This document shows, piece by piece, positions 45,072 to 58,900 of a stretch of 64,000 bases of DNA. The first letter of the stretch is position 1. Each line of letters begins with the position of its first letter. The notes beneath the pieces were generated by a model. The model saw nothing but the letters and a program-made list of their open reading frames with translations. It made no database searches and was not told where the DNA came from. The stretch is from Sipunculus nudus (lineage: Eukaryota > Annelida > Sipuncula > Golfingiida > Sipunculidae): assembly GCA_026874595.1 (NCBI GenBank), contig CM049308.1:70402624-70466623 (forward strand), in the 5' to 3' direction. The translations under genes were made by a program, and so were the position numbers.

Positions 45072-48000
45072 CTGTAACGAAACAGCACATTTGTACAGTT
45101 ATCAATAAAATATTGACAAATTATAAACAGTGAAACCTGTCAGAAAGACCACTTGTCTAATAAGACCATCTGTCTATTAAGATCATGCTTGAGTGAACTG
45201 AAGGTATTCATACTGGTAATAACTGACCTGTCTCATAAGACCACCTATGAATTGAGATCACATTGGCCAGAACAAGGTTACCACAAAAGACTGAATTCTA
45301 GTATCTAAATTACTGTCCACTAGTGACTGACGGTGATTGGTGCTCAGCTTATGAACATGACTACTTATACTGTGACCTTTAATTTAAATTAAGTACTGAA
45401 GATTTGAGTAAAAGGGCACAAAAAGTGAAAAAGAAATAAATAACACAAAACTGTTGCTGGGAATCCTTTCTTTAAAAAAATACTACTGGCCTCACTAATG
45501 TAATTAATCAAAATATGTAAATAAATATAATAAATCATGACTATGCATAGATTAACTCTAACCAGACTGCAACAAAGCCAAGCTTTACAGACTACAATAT
45601 CATTATCAAGCACTAGAACCTAGCCAACCAGACAGGAATTCTAGTTTGCACCTTTACCCTTTCCTTTGAGTTAAAGATTATTCTTCCAGCCAAGTTAGTA
45701 CAGCTTACACTAGAACAGGCTAGTCCTATACCAGTACCCTTCAGTCTATTTCTCCTCTTTCTACACCACCCACACCACCGTGCCTGACAGTGCCCACTTG
45801 CTGTTGCTTCCTGTTTCACACTGATTCAATAGATATGACCTAGCATGGACAGACTTCAGGAACTGCATGCTTGCTCTAGGGCCTGACTGGATCAATATCT
45901 GGCACTTAGTCCCACGCATGTGGAGAAACCTTCGTGACAATGAACTCCATTTCACAACACTAACATGCCCTCCTCTCCTATACTCAACTATGGTACTTAA
46001 TGGACTGGTGCTCTGCTTCAATTTTGTTCAAATATCACAACAAATAAGGTGCCATGTTACATTTCCTGGAAACTAATATCATTCTAGCTCCAACAAGTGG
46101 TGGTCTCTTTTTGTGTATGTCACTGATTTGTCTGTTGGCAACTTCTTTAAAGGACAGGTCCATGCAGGTTGTACCATCCACTGAATAAGGATAAATTAAA
46201 CAATACAATAAGCATGATATGTCATTTTTCATGCCTACAAGATTTCAAGATCATATGCACAAGGCTGGCATAATCTAGAAGTAATTATCTGTCATTAGGA
46301 CATTGAAGTAACATCTAAGGTTAGGTCAAGATTTCCCATTTCCCAAACCTGGCCACCAGCCAGGTTTGATCCAATAACCCACTGCTCCATGGTCCAATAA
46401 TTTACCACTGTACTTAGCTATGTCATTCCCCTGTTACCAATTTTATGATAAAAAATTATTAGCAGATTTTAATAAATTATGGGAAGGTAGGGGCAGACAA
46501 GACCAACTTCATCCATCAGTAAAAGGGGGAAACTTGTACAACGTTTAAATAACAAATGAGTCAAGTTTCCACCACTTTCAATGGGCACAGGTGTTATCTT
46601 AATGGAGCTACCTTTGTTCTAGCAGGCAGAACTGACCTGTGATGCAACCATCAAGTTGGTGAACTGTGGCAACAATTTCTCTAAGCTTGGCTTGATACAT
46701 TTCCTCTGCTTATTGTGCTATTTTAAGTAAGAAACCTATTCATCCCTAAAAGCCACCCTTGCATACACTGATCCTAAAATAACTGTTTACCTATGTAATT
46801 GTAAAAAAAAAGAAAAGGGAACATATTTCCCTTTCAGAACTAGGGTGATAACATGAAAAGACTGACAAATTAATTCCAGGCTCTCCATAAGAATGTGACA
46901 GAGTGATGTAAATCAGAACCTTGCTCAACACAAGCATGACTTATGATCAATACACATTAGCCAAGTGGGAGACAATCTGTGCTGAGGTAGCCTCCGGCTG
47001 ACAGTTCTGGGGAAATGTTGTTGTCATGTCCTGTGAATCAATATCAGCGTATCCAGACTTCATTTATATCCAATACAGCACTGATTAACATGCAATAATC
47101 AAGACAGGGTCTGTGTTAATCAAATCAGATAAAGCATCTAAGCATGAAATGTTAACATTTGTTTGTGCCATACTTATTTAGTCATGTGCTGGTTCCACTG
47201 GAATTTATATTAGAACTGCTTGTACATGGGACACTAAGGATGTTTTATCTCTTAGATTCAGTGTTAATATAATATGATACTGTATGTCAAGAACAGTGCC
47301 TCAATACTTCTAGAATTGTGCAAACCTGAAGATACACATAATAAAGCTGATGTCATAAATCTCTTGCAACAGATAATGCTAAGCAAAATCAATGAGCACA
47401 CCAATTTTAAGAACAATCCGTGAATCTGCTGCTGAGATATCTTGTCTTTTGTAAAAATTTTACTTAAAAATGGAATTATATAAGGTCAATGAGCACACAA
47501 AATTTAATGACAATCCATGCATCTGTTGCTGAGAATTCTGGTCTTCTGTGGAAACTCCCTTAAAAATGGAATGATATAAGGTTAGGATCATTCTCTACAT
47601 CACTTTGCATCAGATGACTGCACCACCTATAGAGCACTTATGTCCTTAAAAAAGATACCTGCAATGCTGACCAAGCAGCACCTAGTTTGGCTATGCCATG
47701 TTAATTGTAAGTCTATCTGGAGACTGTATCTGGCACAAGGTCTGTTGGAAGAGTAGATGAATAGATGCAAACATGACAGTGACATCCAGACAGTTATTTC
47801 AGCAGCCATGAAAGCAGCTCACTGTACCTTAAGGATGGCCAATTGGCCACACAGTTAAAAATCCAAGGTGTGATAACTTGTTACTGTAATGGCTACATTA
47901 GTTCATATCCTGCATTACGTTGTACCTATTTTCTCCAGAAAGATATTTTCTCAATAGTCTGTAATAATTGGTAAACACAAATGCTGGTGTGATATTAAGG

Positions 48001-48119
48001 GACTCAGTCACAATATTATTAGGGATACCCCATGATAACATCACTTTTGAAAATGAGCCAGCAATGTTTTATAAATTTATTCCTTAAGGAGTAACATTAT
48101 GCATTTTGCATTAGGATTA
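45072..48119. other. Upstream of PC coding exons, probable first (5' UTR) intron, part 1
   Basis: No conserved coding segment. About 45125-45260 holds an old repeat with AAGACCAC motifs, and 46340-46440 a tRNA-like SINE remnant. Confidence 0.45.
46340..46440 (-). repeat. tRNA-derived SINE remnant
   Basis: Minus strand TAGCTAAGTACAGTGG resembles a tRNA A box and GGATCAAACC a B box, spaced like a tRNA. It shares TGGGTTATTGGA with 12430-12530. No intact tRNA fold is evident. Confidence 0.35.
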
Positions 48120-48680
48120 AGATGGTCCCGAATAATGCGGCGCGTTTCATTCTTAAGAAGCGTAAGAACGACCATGCATCCCGCTGCTAAACCAGCTCCA
48201 TTGGCTTCCAATTAAGTACCGCATACAATACAAAATTGCTGTTTTTGTTTACCACCGTTTTGATGACCCACTTAAATCATATTTGACTGAAAAAATTATA
48301 ACTTATCGGCCTTTGCGTACGCTGCGCTCGGCTGGCAGAAATCTTCTTAAAGTACCTTAATGTAATAAGAAAATTGGTGAACATTACTTCCGTTTCATAG
48401 CCCCAAAAGTTTGGAATTCACTTCCAATTACACTTAGAAAATCCCCAACTCTTGTATCATTTAAAACTAATTTAAAAACCTATCTCTTTCAGCAAGCTTT
48501 TGTTAATTAATATACATCGTTTTTTTTTTTTTCCTTGGTCAGGCACAGGGAGTAGATTTCCATGAAATTGTATGTGGGTATGTGTGTGTGTGTGTGTGTG
48601 AATTCTGCTGTGTATCAGACCATCGGAGAATTGGCGTTATATAAATACTATATATTATTATTATTATTATTACTATTAAA
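48120..48680 (+). pseudogene. Decayed non-LTR retrotransposon (LINE), reverse transcriptase 3' end
   Basis: Translates in shifting frames to the C-terminal region found after the reverse transcriptase of CR1/Jockey-type LINEs: N-A-A-R-F-I-L, L-H-W-L-P-I-K-Y-R-I-Q-Y-K, F-I-A-P-K-V-W-N-S-L-P, S-F-K-T-N-L-K-T-Y-L-F. A frameshift and an in-frame stop break it. Its 3' end reads GGCGTTATATAAATACTATA followed by (TTA)n at about 48650-48676. Confidence 0.85.
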
Positions 48681-48903
48681 TAAGGTATGTGACTGGGTGC
48701 TACAAATGCAAAGCAATGAACTGCTTTTCAGAAATTCATCTACACATGTGATAAAGACAATCTAAGTAAATACCAACCAAACAACACAATTCTTTTTGTG
48801 GGGAAAAGTACAAAGATGTGTAATTTTTCATAGAGTAAAAATAGGCTTGTACTGGCATGATGACATATGACATTATCTGTATCAGGAATAGCATCTACGG
48901 TAT

Positions 48904-49012
48904 AAGTAATGTCTGTCTGTCTGTCTGTCTAGCTGTCTGTCTGTCTGTCTGCCAACCGTCTGCTTCTCTCTCTGTCCCTCTATGTCTATCTGTCTCCCTG
49001 TCTCTTCTACTT
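48904..49012. repeat. (TGTC)n / (TCTG)n microsatellite
   Basis: Tandem TGTC units with one interruption, then CT-rich sequence. Confidence 0.9.
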
Positions 49013-49654
49013 ACATTCATGCACTAATGTTGGTCCAGGAAGTGTGTTACTTAGTAAACACATTAAACATTTAAAGTTTAATACTAAGGAAAAAGCTGAA
49101 ATGTCACTTTAATTTTTTATTAATTAAAATACTGCTTTACCACATAGACAGTATCATATACTTATTTGTACCTAACACGCCGTGCAATCAATCTTTGGAC
49201 TGATAAACACCACCTGTTATCCTACATCAGAAGGCTATCATATGTAAACACAAGACCATCAATACACATGTTTCTGATGTCAACGTGCAGAGAGTTCACA
49301 GTCCCAGTTACTGACCTTAATATATTGATGAATAATAATTAAAATAGAAGGGGACAAAATCATTTAAAATAGGTTTTTTAAATAATATGGATAAACTTAT
49401 TTGATTTATTGAAAACATGATACACAAAGTGCAAAAAAATGTGGATGCATAATTGCATATCATTATAATATTAATTTTTGATTATTATAAAATGCAACTG
49501 AATTCACCTTTTTATTAATTTTTACTGGTATATCAAAATACTGTTTCATATAATTAAATAAGTAAGTGTACAATTAAGAAAATAAAAGAAAGTGATAATA
49601 TTCAAAGCATCCTTGTATGAATTATATATCAACAGCTCCTTCCATGTGACATTT

Positions 49655-50181
49655 ACTATAGTCTGTTCCACAGTGGGGTGCCCATTTAAAATTGGCGATT
49701 ATTCATAATTTTCTTAAATTTAAATATTATCACACAATTTGACACTAAAACTGATGAAGCAGAACAGGCCTAATATGAGATGTAAAACTACATAACAAAA
49801 ACCAAAAAAATTATTTTGCAACCTTTTGTTTCTTCTCAATTTTCAAGCCAAGTGATATGGCCTCTGTCACAGGTTAATAGCCTCACTTTGACAATTACAT
49901 TTTTTAGAATATCAGCAGCTTTTAAATGCAGTTGTTTGAGCATGTGACCAGTGACCTTAGCCTTCATCAGACTGGTTGAGATATTGTACAAATAGGCTGT
50001 TTCTCACATATAGATTTTAATGAATTACTTAAATATCATACTAGGTATGGTTTTGGTTTGATTCTAGTTAATTAGGCCTATGGCTCATCCCTCCATTGCA
50101 GATTACTTTCTGGATCTGATTGGTCATTTCAAGAAAAGATCAACAAATTATTGGGCACCAAACTGTGGAACAGACTATAGT
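49655..50181. mobile_element. 527-bp element with perfect 20-bp terminal inverted repeats
   Basis: ACTATAGTCTGTTCCACAGT at 49655-49674 and its exact complement ACTGTGGAACAGACTATAGT at 50162-50181. The interior is AT-rich with no frame. Best read as a MITE. Confidence 0.8.
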
Positions 50182-50759
50182 GTTCAAACAAGTGTACAAA
50201 TGACAGCATACTTTTACTGATTGTACACGTGTGACCTTCGTTATTAGGATCAATGGCCAGACAGTTAAATCAGATCACCCGGTCATCTACAGATAATAAA
50301 TGCTGTACTTGATTTGTTTACTGATGTCTAACAAAGAACCATGGGAAGCATAAAGAAGCCAAGAAGTAGGCCATCCTGGCTGCTGTCAGATCAAAGACTA
50401 TTAACTGAGACCATTGACATACCTGAAATTCATGTGACAATTTGTAATAATATTTTCACTGAGGATTGAGTTATCTTTAGAGTGCATGACCTGTACTTGA
50501 CATGGCTGTCGAATATTCACTGATCCACTGTCTGTGGTACAATTGATATTGATAAATGTACTAACACAGTGTTACAGTCACAAATAATGCTCCCTATTTC
50601 CAGCCCTTAGTGCCATAATGTATTTAATTACATAATAATTAAACTGCTCATGTTGGGTTTTTTCTGCAAGAGATCTTTATCAAAATTAATTTAACTACAA
50701 ACCTAGTACAATATACCTACTTCAGCCTAAGGTGTCATATTTCATCAAAGTCCTTGAAA

Positions 50760-51065
50760 CTTTCACTTTCCTGTTCTTGTTGTGTATTTGTGTGTTTGTG
50801 TTTGTTCACAACATACCTCATGCAATCATGAACAAAACAAAAGTTTTCAGGGCATTTCAGGAATGGGCAAATGAATAATTGATAAGATTATGGTGTAGAT
50901 TTGAATTCAGGAACATTTTCAAGGAACAACTGTAAATATACTTTAGCACCAATGAGCCAGGGAATATGGGCGGAATGAGTGAATGAAAACATGTTTTTGG
51001 GAGTATCCAACAATAAGGACCCCCCACATAGTAGAGGCTTGCATTCTTCAGAAAGGAGATTTCTA
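50760..51065. repeat. Dispersed repeat family 2, copy 1
   Basis: Shares TGTGTTTGTGT-TTGTTCACAACATA, GGGAATATGG, TTTTTGGGAGTATCCAACAATAAGGACCCC-CACAT and GAGGCTTGCATTCTT with 55060-55350. Chance frames arise here in both copies. Confidence 0.6.
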
Positions 51066-52159
51066 CAAGTCAAATTATTGACAATCTAAATTTATAATGT
51101 TAACCAGTTCTTGCAAATGACAGAAAATAGATAACAGGAAAATAACAAGGAACGCTGAATATGTATAACATAGATTAGATATTTACTAAGTATATGTCAC
51201 AGTGTAGATGGGAATCCAGTTGGGTCTGGAACTCAACTAATTTGACATATAAACATATATTAGTCTAGATTAGTCTAGATATACTTTAAACTTTTGACCA
51301 TCAAAGCATTGCCTTGTAAATTGTCGTCTACCTGTATGTTGTACAGTTTATCATATATCCCAATGGGACAAGCAATGAGAGTGGTTTCTGAGCACGATTG
51401 ATATAACCTCTTGATCCTGAAAAGCCTCGTTAAATAAATTAATGTGATAAAAGTAGTGCAACTCTGCCACATGTAGATTAACAATACCTATCTGAATCAT
51501 AAGTCTGTGCTGTACACCTGTATAAACAAACTGTCTGAACTAAGCAAATTTATTACAGTCACATCAATCATTAGAGAGCATACCTCCCCCATGGCTTAAT
51601 ATTTCTATTTGATCCATTGCTACATTCAAACCCATACAAAACTAATAATTAAACCAGCAGGCAAGTAAAAACTAACCTCCTTGGCCAAAGTAATAAATTT
51701 GTCAAACGTTTATATACACAAGCTGTCACTTAAGAATTTCCTTGCGATAAAACTTTGACAAATAGAAGGAATTTAACAGATATCAAGCAATAAATCATGT
51801 CACTTGAACTTAGAACTGTGGATGACTTTTATACAGAGACTTTGTCCCACAGTACAAAGTATAATCTTATACACTGTCATTATAGAACATGATGCATGTA
51901 TTGTACAGTGATGCATGGATACCTGGTCCCTCTTTATAAACAGATGCTGTACACAAAATAACAGGGAGATGCTGAGATGGAGGTTATCAAGGACACTATA
52001 TAAGGTACACTTTGCATAACTGATCACAGATAAATGACTGACTGATGTCTACTTCTTTCAAGGAGAAGAACATAAGGAAACATGAAGTAACATTTCTATT
52101 CTTTATTACTGAATTACAAATGTAGACTGTAGATTCATTTTTTTTCTGAAAATAACAAT

Positions 52160-52790
52160 GATAACAAAAAAATAGGTAGTATTTATATAGCCCCGATCCT
52201 CCAATAGTCAAACTCACAGCACAACTCATACTAACACTCATAGCCATTTACAAAGCACAATTTCATGGAAACCTACTCGGGGACGAGGATCTATGCCTGT
52301 TACCTAACCCACTTTCTTTCTCACCTTCTCTTACATGATTCTCCATTGTAACTGTGTTAAGAAAACCAAATGATGTACATATTAATGACCAAAAGCTTCC
52401 CAAAAGAGATATATTTAAAAGTGGTTTTAAATGATAACTTCTAAGTGTACTTAGGAAGGTAATGCCAGACTTTTGGGGCTATGAAATGGAAGGAACATTC
52501 ACCAACTTCAATAATACATTTTGGTACATAAAGGTGGTTTCCACCAGCTGAAAGCAGTGCACTCAAAGGCCAATAGGTTATTAATTTTTCAGACAAATAC
52601 AGAGGAAGTGAGCCATCGAAATGGAGGTAAACAAAAACAGCAATTTTGTGTTGTACACAGTACCTGGCGGGAAGCCAATGGAACTGTTGGAGCAGTGGCT
52701 TGACATATAATCAGTCTTATGTTTCTTAAGAATGAGGCATGCAGTGCTCATTATTCTGAACCATCTGAAGCCACGAGACTTGCTCTGCAG
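52160..52790 (-). pseudogene. Decayed LINE reverse transcriptase 3' end, same family as 48.1 kb
   Basis: Minus strand translates to L-Q-N/Q-F-H-W-L-P-A-R-Y, H-K-I-A-V-F-V-Y, F-I-A-P-K-V-W, S-F-K-T-T-F-K. It is broken by stops and frameshifts. The 3' end GGGGCTATATAAATACTACC matches that of the 48.1-kb copy. Confidence 0.8.
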
Positions 52791-52999
52791 GTTACACAGT
52801 GAGAAATGAATTACAGATATCCAGGTGTGATGTTACTGCAGCACAAATGAACTGACAGCACGCATTTGTAGAGAGGAAATGCTGGATGGAAGCTATACTG
52901 CGGAGCTTGAGAAAGGCTGCACAACATATAGCACTGATATAATAATGCATTTTAAGATTCCAATCAATCTTAACAATGATATATTAATTACATTTCAAT

Positions 53000-55900
53000 G
53001 AAAAAAATATTACCAAAATACAGGTGAACATGAGGTGAAGGAATAGACTACAGTAGTTAAACTAGTAAAGCGAAATTTATGATCATCAAAACCTCCGGCT
53101 GAACAAATTATGGCCTGATGATCAGAGATCATTGTCAGATTATGTGGGTGGCAAAAATCCTGGTATGGAATTTAAACTTGATAATTTATGTTGTGTCCTA
53201 TTATTGCATTTTCTCTGAATTAATGGCATTACATCTCAAAGTTCATACTGTCATTAACAAGCTAGCACACCAAATGACACATGTTTACACACACATGAAG
53301 AAAAAAATTGATCTGATATCTATGAATGAAAATACACAACAGGAATTAATATATGGGTGTGTTGATATGCACCAAATATGAAAACTATTTATCTATGAGG
53401 CTTATGAGCCCCACTGTTTTAAAAAAAAGTACACTAAAAAGCTGTCAAATGGCATTTCTCTCCTCACAATAACACCAAACTGCATAGTAACTATGGTAAT
53501 TATTCTATTCAAAAATAAACTGTAACTAAGGGGACAAATTTATAATCAAGGCTAGATGCTAAATGCAATCATTTGATACGTGTTGTCTCAGCAGATGTTT
53601 ACAGAGTATTGCAGTTTGAATACCAGATTATCATTATATACCACCTGCTGTCTACTAATAAATCCTCTGAATAGGCATCCACACATTTGAAGGCAGTGAA
53701 ACAAATGTCTTGATTAGGCCATGAATCATTGAGGCTACAATTCACAGCAAGCTTGGAAAATATGGAAAAAAGTTATAAGAACCTGTGTGTTAAGCAACTG
53801 TGAATACCACACTCTTACATGTGGTAATAATATCACTGTTTGAACACTTCTGAAATCAAAATTTTCAGACCAAATATGACTGGGTGATATACCCTTCCGC
53901 TAAAAGGATACAAGTTGCTACTTTAGATATTTATCTTGGATATATAGATTAATATCTTGGTTGAGACATGATACAGATTAATCATTTGTATACACATAAA
54001 GAACTTAACTTTCTAGCTGTTTTATCATATTAAACTGTGGATAAAAACATCCCAAGATCTCAAGGCCCTTCAAATGGGTTAAATCTGTGGTAGGTAGGGC
54101 CCAGACACACTGGATCCACACACTGGCACATGTATTACTCCCAATAAAAAAAAACAAGATTATTACTTACATAATAATGATTATTTTTAATAAGCTGTCA
54201 GTCTCATGAATAGTACCTGTGATACCTAGGTGGTTTTCAGATGACAATTACAATCTAGTGTATTGTAAACCCTAAAATGAGTGTATGACCAATCATCACT
54301 TTGCAGGTCAGATCACTAATGGACAATGGTCTTTGACAGGTGACCTAGCACAATCAATTCAACAAGACCGTGACCTATCAGCCAACCCTGCAGGATGCAA
54401 ATACTACAGGAATATACCAGACACTTCATCATCAACACCTTGTTGTACTTGAGTTTCACTCATCATGTTCTCTGTGTTAATCTTAAGTTATCATTATCAT
54501 TATCAAGTCTGTATGAAGCCCAGGCCAAGTCACATTGTCAGATAGTGCTCAGTACTTAAACAAGTCAGACTAGTGTTATTATTTATGTTCATTCTCTATA
54601 CGGGTCTGAATTGACTTTAACATCATGCTCGATGACTGAAAGAAACCAAATGACTAACCTATGATTGATTATTAATTAATTGATCCATTTATGTACCTTC
54701 TATATTACCGTGAATTTTTTTTTATAGAATTACGGGTATACTTAAAATATCAACCAAGTAAATTCAGTTGGAATTCAGTACACCATGCTGAAACTGAATG
54801 TCCAGGTTGTTGAGGCCTTATTCCCTGCAAAAGGTTCATTTTTGTTGTTTGTTACTTTGTGTCCCAGCTTTCTTATTCCTCTGACAGAACTAGAATATTT
54901 GTCTGATTAATATGACATGGTTGCATGTACCTACATATATGTTTGTGATATATTTAGCCAAAATGAAACCAAATTTATTGATTATTAAAGAAAATCAAGT
55001 CTGTATGAGGCAAGTGATTTATACACATTTGCCTCTTCCTGGGGGGTATGTATTCATCACTGTTCATGTGTTTGTGTGTTTGTTTACAACATAATTCCGA
55101 CAATCATGAAGGGAATCTCATGATATTTTCAGGACAGTCAGATAATGGGGCAATAAAGGAATCAATCAGATTTTAGCCAGTTCCAGTACATGATTGGGAC
55201 ACAGGAATGTCTCCACAGAATATTCACAAATTCAGAGTCACTTATATGCACGAGTAAACCTGGAAATATGGATTGAATAATTTTATGCAACATAGTTTTT
55301 GGGGAATCCCACAATAAGGGCCCCTCACATGGTTGGAGGCTTTTTGAGCTTATCATGATGTTGTTTCATCATAATATGACATGTGTGCATGTGTTAGTGT
55401 GTAACTTATTACTTCTGGTAACCTTGAACATTTTATGAAGGACATTACCACATGTGATTTTTTATGTTCTTGAAAACTTCAAAGGCAAATACCCCTAGAA
55501 TCATAACATATCACAACTATAGTTAAGAGTAACTTAAGACCCTCATGAATCTATAGAGGTTTCTTCCATGTATTTACATATGACAATAATCATTCATATG
55601 AGCAAAGAAAGGTAAACATTTAGTGGTGCTCAAAAACCATTAACTACCATAAGCAACCCAGTATCTGCCTGACTACCATACATAACCTATTGTAATATTA
55701 CAATACCATACATACCCCAAACAGCAGTTGTGCTCTCCTGTAAACAGATGGATTGACAAGGTAGCCCTGCCTGCCTGTAGTTGAACGTGTGTAACAGAGA
55801 CCTGTATAGTAACCTGCACTCAGGGATCCCACGTGAGAGGTTGTTTACAGTCATAGTACAAAGGTGACTTTAACATCCTCTCCTCTCAGCTCAAGGTGAT

Positions 55901-58900
55901 ACAGACGGTGAATCCAGTACAGAGTTCAGACCGCTGCATCATCAATTAAGTCATGCAGAGTCGGGGGTTTTTTACCCTTTTGCCTAAAACCAACTCAGCC
56001 AGTCTTACAATGAGTTTGGCTGACAAAATTCCATAAATTTACATGTTAATGGCGCTTTACTAATATGATGTATTAATTTATTATTTTTATAGAATAAAGG
56101 ATATACCAGTTCAACAGTTTGTATCATGATGTTCAAAACCAAGAGTTATAAAAACTAACATGTGACATTTGTCCAGTTTCAAAGTAAATGATCATATTTT
56201 GTTCAAAAAAAAAATAATAACTGCAAACACAGATAATCTTAAATGGGATAGAAGCCAGCTGAATCAAGATAAAAACATTATATAAATCAAGTATTTCAAG
56301 ATTCATAAATATATAAACTAATATATAAATATATGATAGAACTATATTTAATCATACACTACTAACACTATTTCCTTTTCTGTTCCTACTGGGGGACAAA
56401 AAAACCTTCCTTCCATGCACATCAAACTGATTCATTTTGAAAATAGATATTATCAAATACATACATCAATGTATATTGCTAATTAATATTTCATACCAGT
56501 ACATCCAGGTAGGCAACAAACTACATGTACATAAATGGACAACCAGACACTAGAATTAATTTTGGAAATTAAAGTCTGGATTTACATTTAGATATTTGAT
56601 ATAAGCTGTGTGTACATGCATCCACATATCAATATAGACATGTAAGGATAGATTATATTTCCCATGCATCAATCTGCTGATCAATAATGAAGGTAAACAC
56701 AGTTGCACACACATTTACCAACTCTTTGATGACTATCCCAGCACCACTATCATCCAACTGAAACTAATCCTATTTCAGCTGCTGCTGATCTCCTTTAATC
56801 ATCTTATATATACCTAACTTACAACTATGGAGTTCTTGTATAATATTTATGTGGCAGGTCTGGAAATCATCAAAATATTCTATCAGTTAAAGGTGTCCAG
56901 TAGAAAATATGCTGGCCTCAAAGAATTTACTTGAACCTTAATCTTTTTAATGATTACCCTGTTTTCAGTAATACAATGTGTTAGGAATAATGTATTAAAT
57001 GGCCTTTGAACATATTTTTCCATTTCTCAAAATTCATGAAGGGTTGCTCACATGAATGCTACCTACAGGATATGTGATAATTATTTTTAGTTGCACAGCA
57101 TTAAAATATTTGCTTGATTCCCACAAAAAAAAAAAAATCTTGATCAGACCCTGTACTGAGAGAGGAGGTCCAGGACAAACCAAATTATGCTAGTCTTCCT
57201 GTGAAATTGCCAGAAAATTTGGGTGGTCTGCCACTCAATTCAAGGTCTTGAGGCCTTCTTAGCTGTGGGGGTTGCATTGTCCAAATAAATAATTCGAACA
57301 CTACTCCGAATGACAAAGTCTGCCAGACTGGACTGATATTAACCGGACAGACTGATAGATATCCTGTGATATATATGGTAATGTCACTGGTTCCTCTAGG
57401 CAAGACTTCCTATGTTTATCACACAGACTGTCCTGTCTAGTCCATGAATAATCAATGACATTTCTTCACAATTATTTTAAAACTATAGGAAGTCCAGTAA
57501 TATACTTAGTTTCACTAATACTTTACTTTGAATATAAACACAATAAGGTTTTACAAATATTTTAATCTATTTGATAAACATATTGATCTTCTGATGTTTA
57601 CCCACACTTACTTTGTAGAAATTACACATCTCTTTAAATAGGAACTATTAGGAAACTGCATCATACATGTTCATGACATCTGAAATTATTTAGTGCTTGA
57701 GAGAACATCTTTTAATATTTCTTAGTATAACCTGGATATGTTGACCTAATTTCAGACAGAAAAAAATTATCAGTATACTGTAAAATGCAAGAACATGTAC
57801 CTAAATGTAGATATCTGGGTGATGTAATGTAAAAGTAGAGGAAATACATGTTTTAATTTAAATTATTATTCAAAGAGTACTCTTTACTGCTATACATGTT
57901 AATACAGAGACTTTACCCTTCATGAACTCTGTACTGGCTAGCCAACCATGAGATCTTGAATCGCAGGAGTCAGTAAAAAACTATAATGATTAAAGCATTA
58001 TACTTTTTCAATAAAAACTCCTTTCTAAAAGCTAGTTGTCTCATAATTTTTGTCAGGCATAAATACCTTAGCACATTTTTTTCTTCAAGGTTCATTTCAA
58101 GATGATGATTTTACACAATGTTTACAAATATGCATGCACAAAGTGAAATTTATGACTGAAACTCTGAGGGCTTGTGTACTATAGTTCCTCACACCCCTGC
58201 GCAGGTAATTCCATTGAACCTGCTTATAGCTCATTACTAATATTATAAGCTACATGTAATTAATTTATAAAGTAATATGCACCACAGACAGTAAAATTAT
58301 ATATAAAGTGTGTATGCTGCCTCCAAATAACCTTTATTCCGTTATTTTTTATACCTTTTTCTCCCAAGTAAATTTTGTTGAACCAATTGTGGCAGGGGCC
58401 TGGCGATTTACCCAACTGATATGTCTGCAATTTTATGAGGTATCTCTATTCTGTCATGTATTGTGCCCGATTTTGAGCTCAGCATATATCAATATTATAA
58501 CTGATGGTGGTTCAACTGGACTTTTGTCCCGCAATCCTCAAAACCTTGAAAATGCCCGTGTTCTACTTTTATCTGTACGGAAAACCAATGCAAATCATGT
58601 GAAAAGATTCCTTGGGGAGGGGGGGGGCAATTTCCACATTTTCCATTTAATCCTGAAAAAAAATTTACTTTATTATGCAAAGAGGCAACACAAAGCCTGG
58701 GATGAGGGGATGAGGCAATCTATGTAATAATTATTAAGAGAAAATACAGTCATGTAATCAATCATAGTACATATACAGAGCATGCCAATTCACCATTAGA
58801 ATAAAGGAAATTCAAATGGCAGTAACACAGCTTGCATGGCAAAGTCAGATCTGCATGTTGATCAATGATAATAACAGTGTATACCATGACATTCCTTGTT

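Noticed and set aside
58308-58727. 139-aa plus-strand open frame
   Set aside because: AT-rich, includes a poly-G run, no motif or splice support; likely chance.
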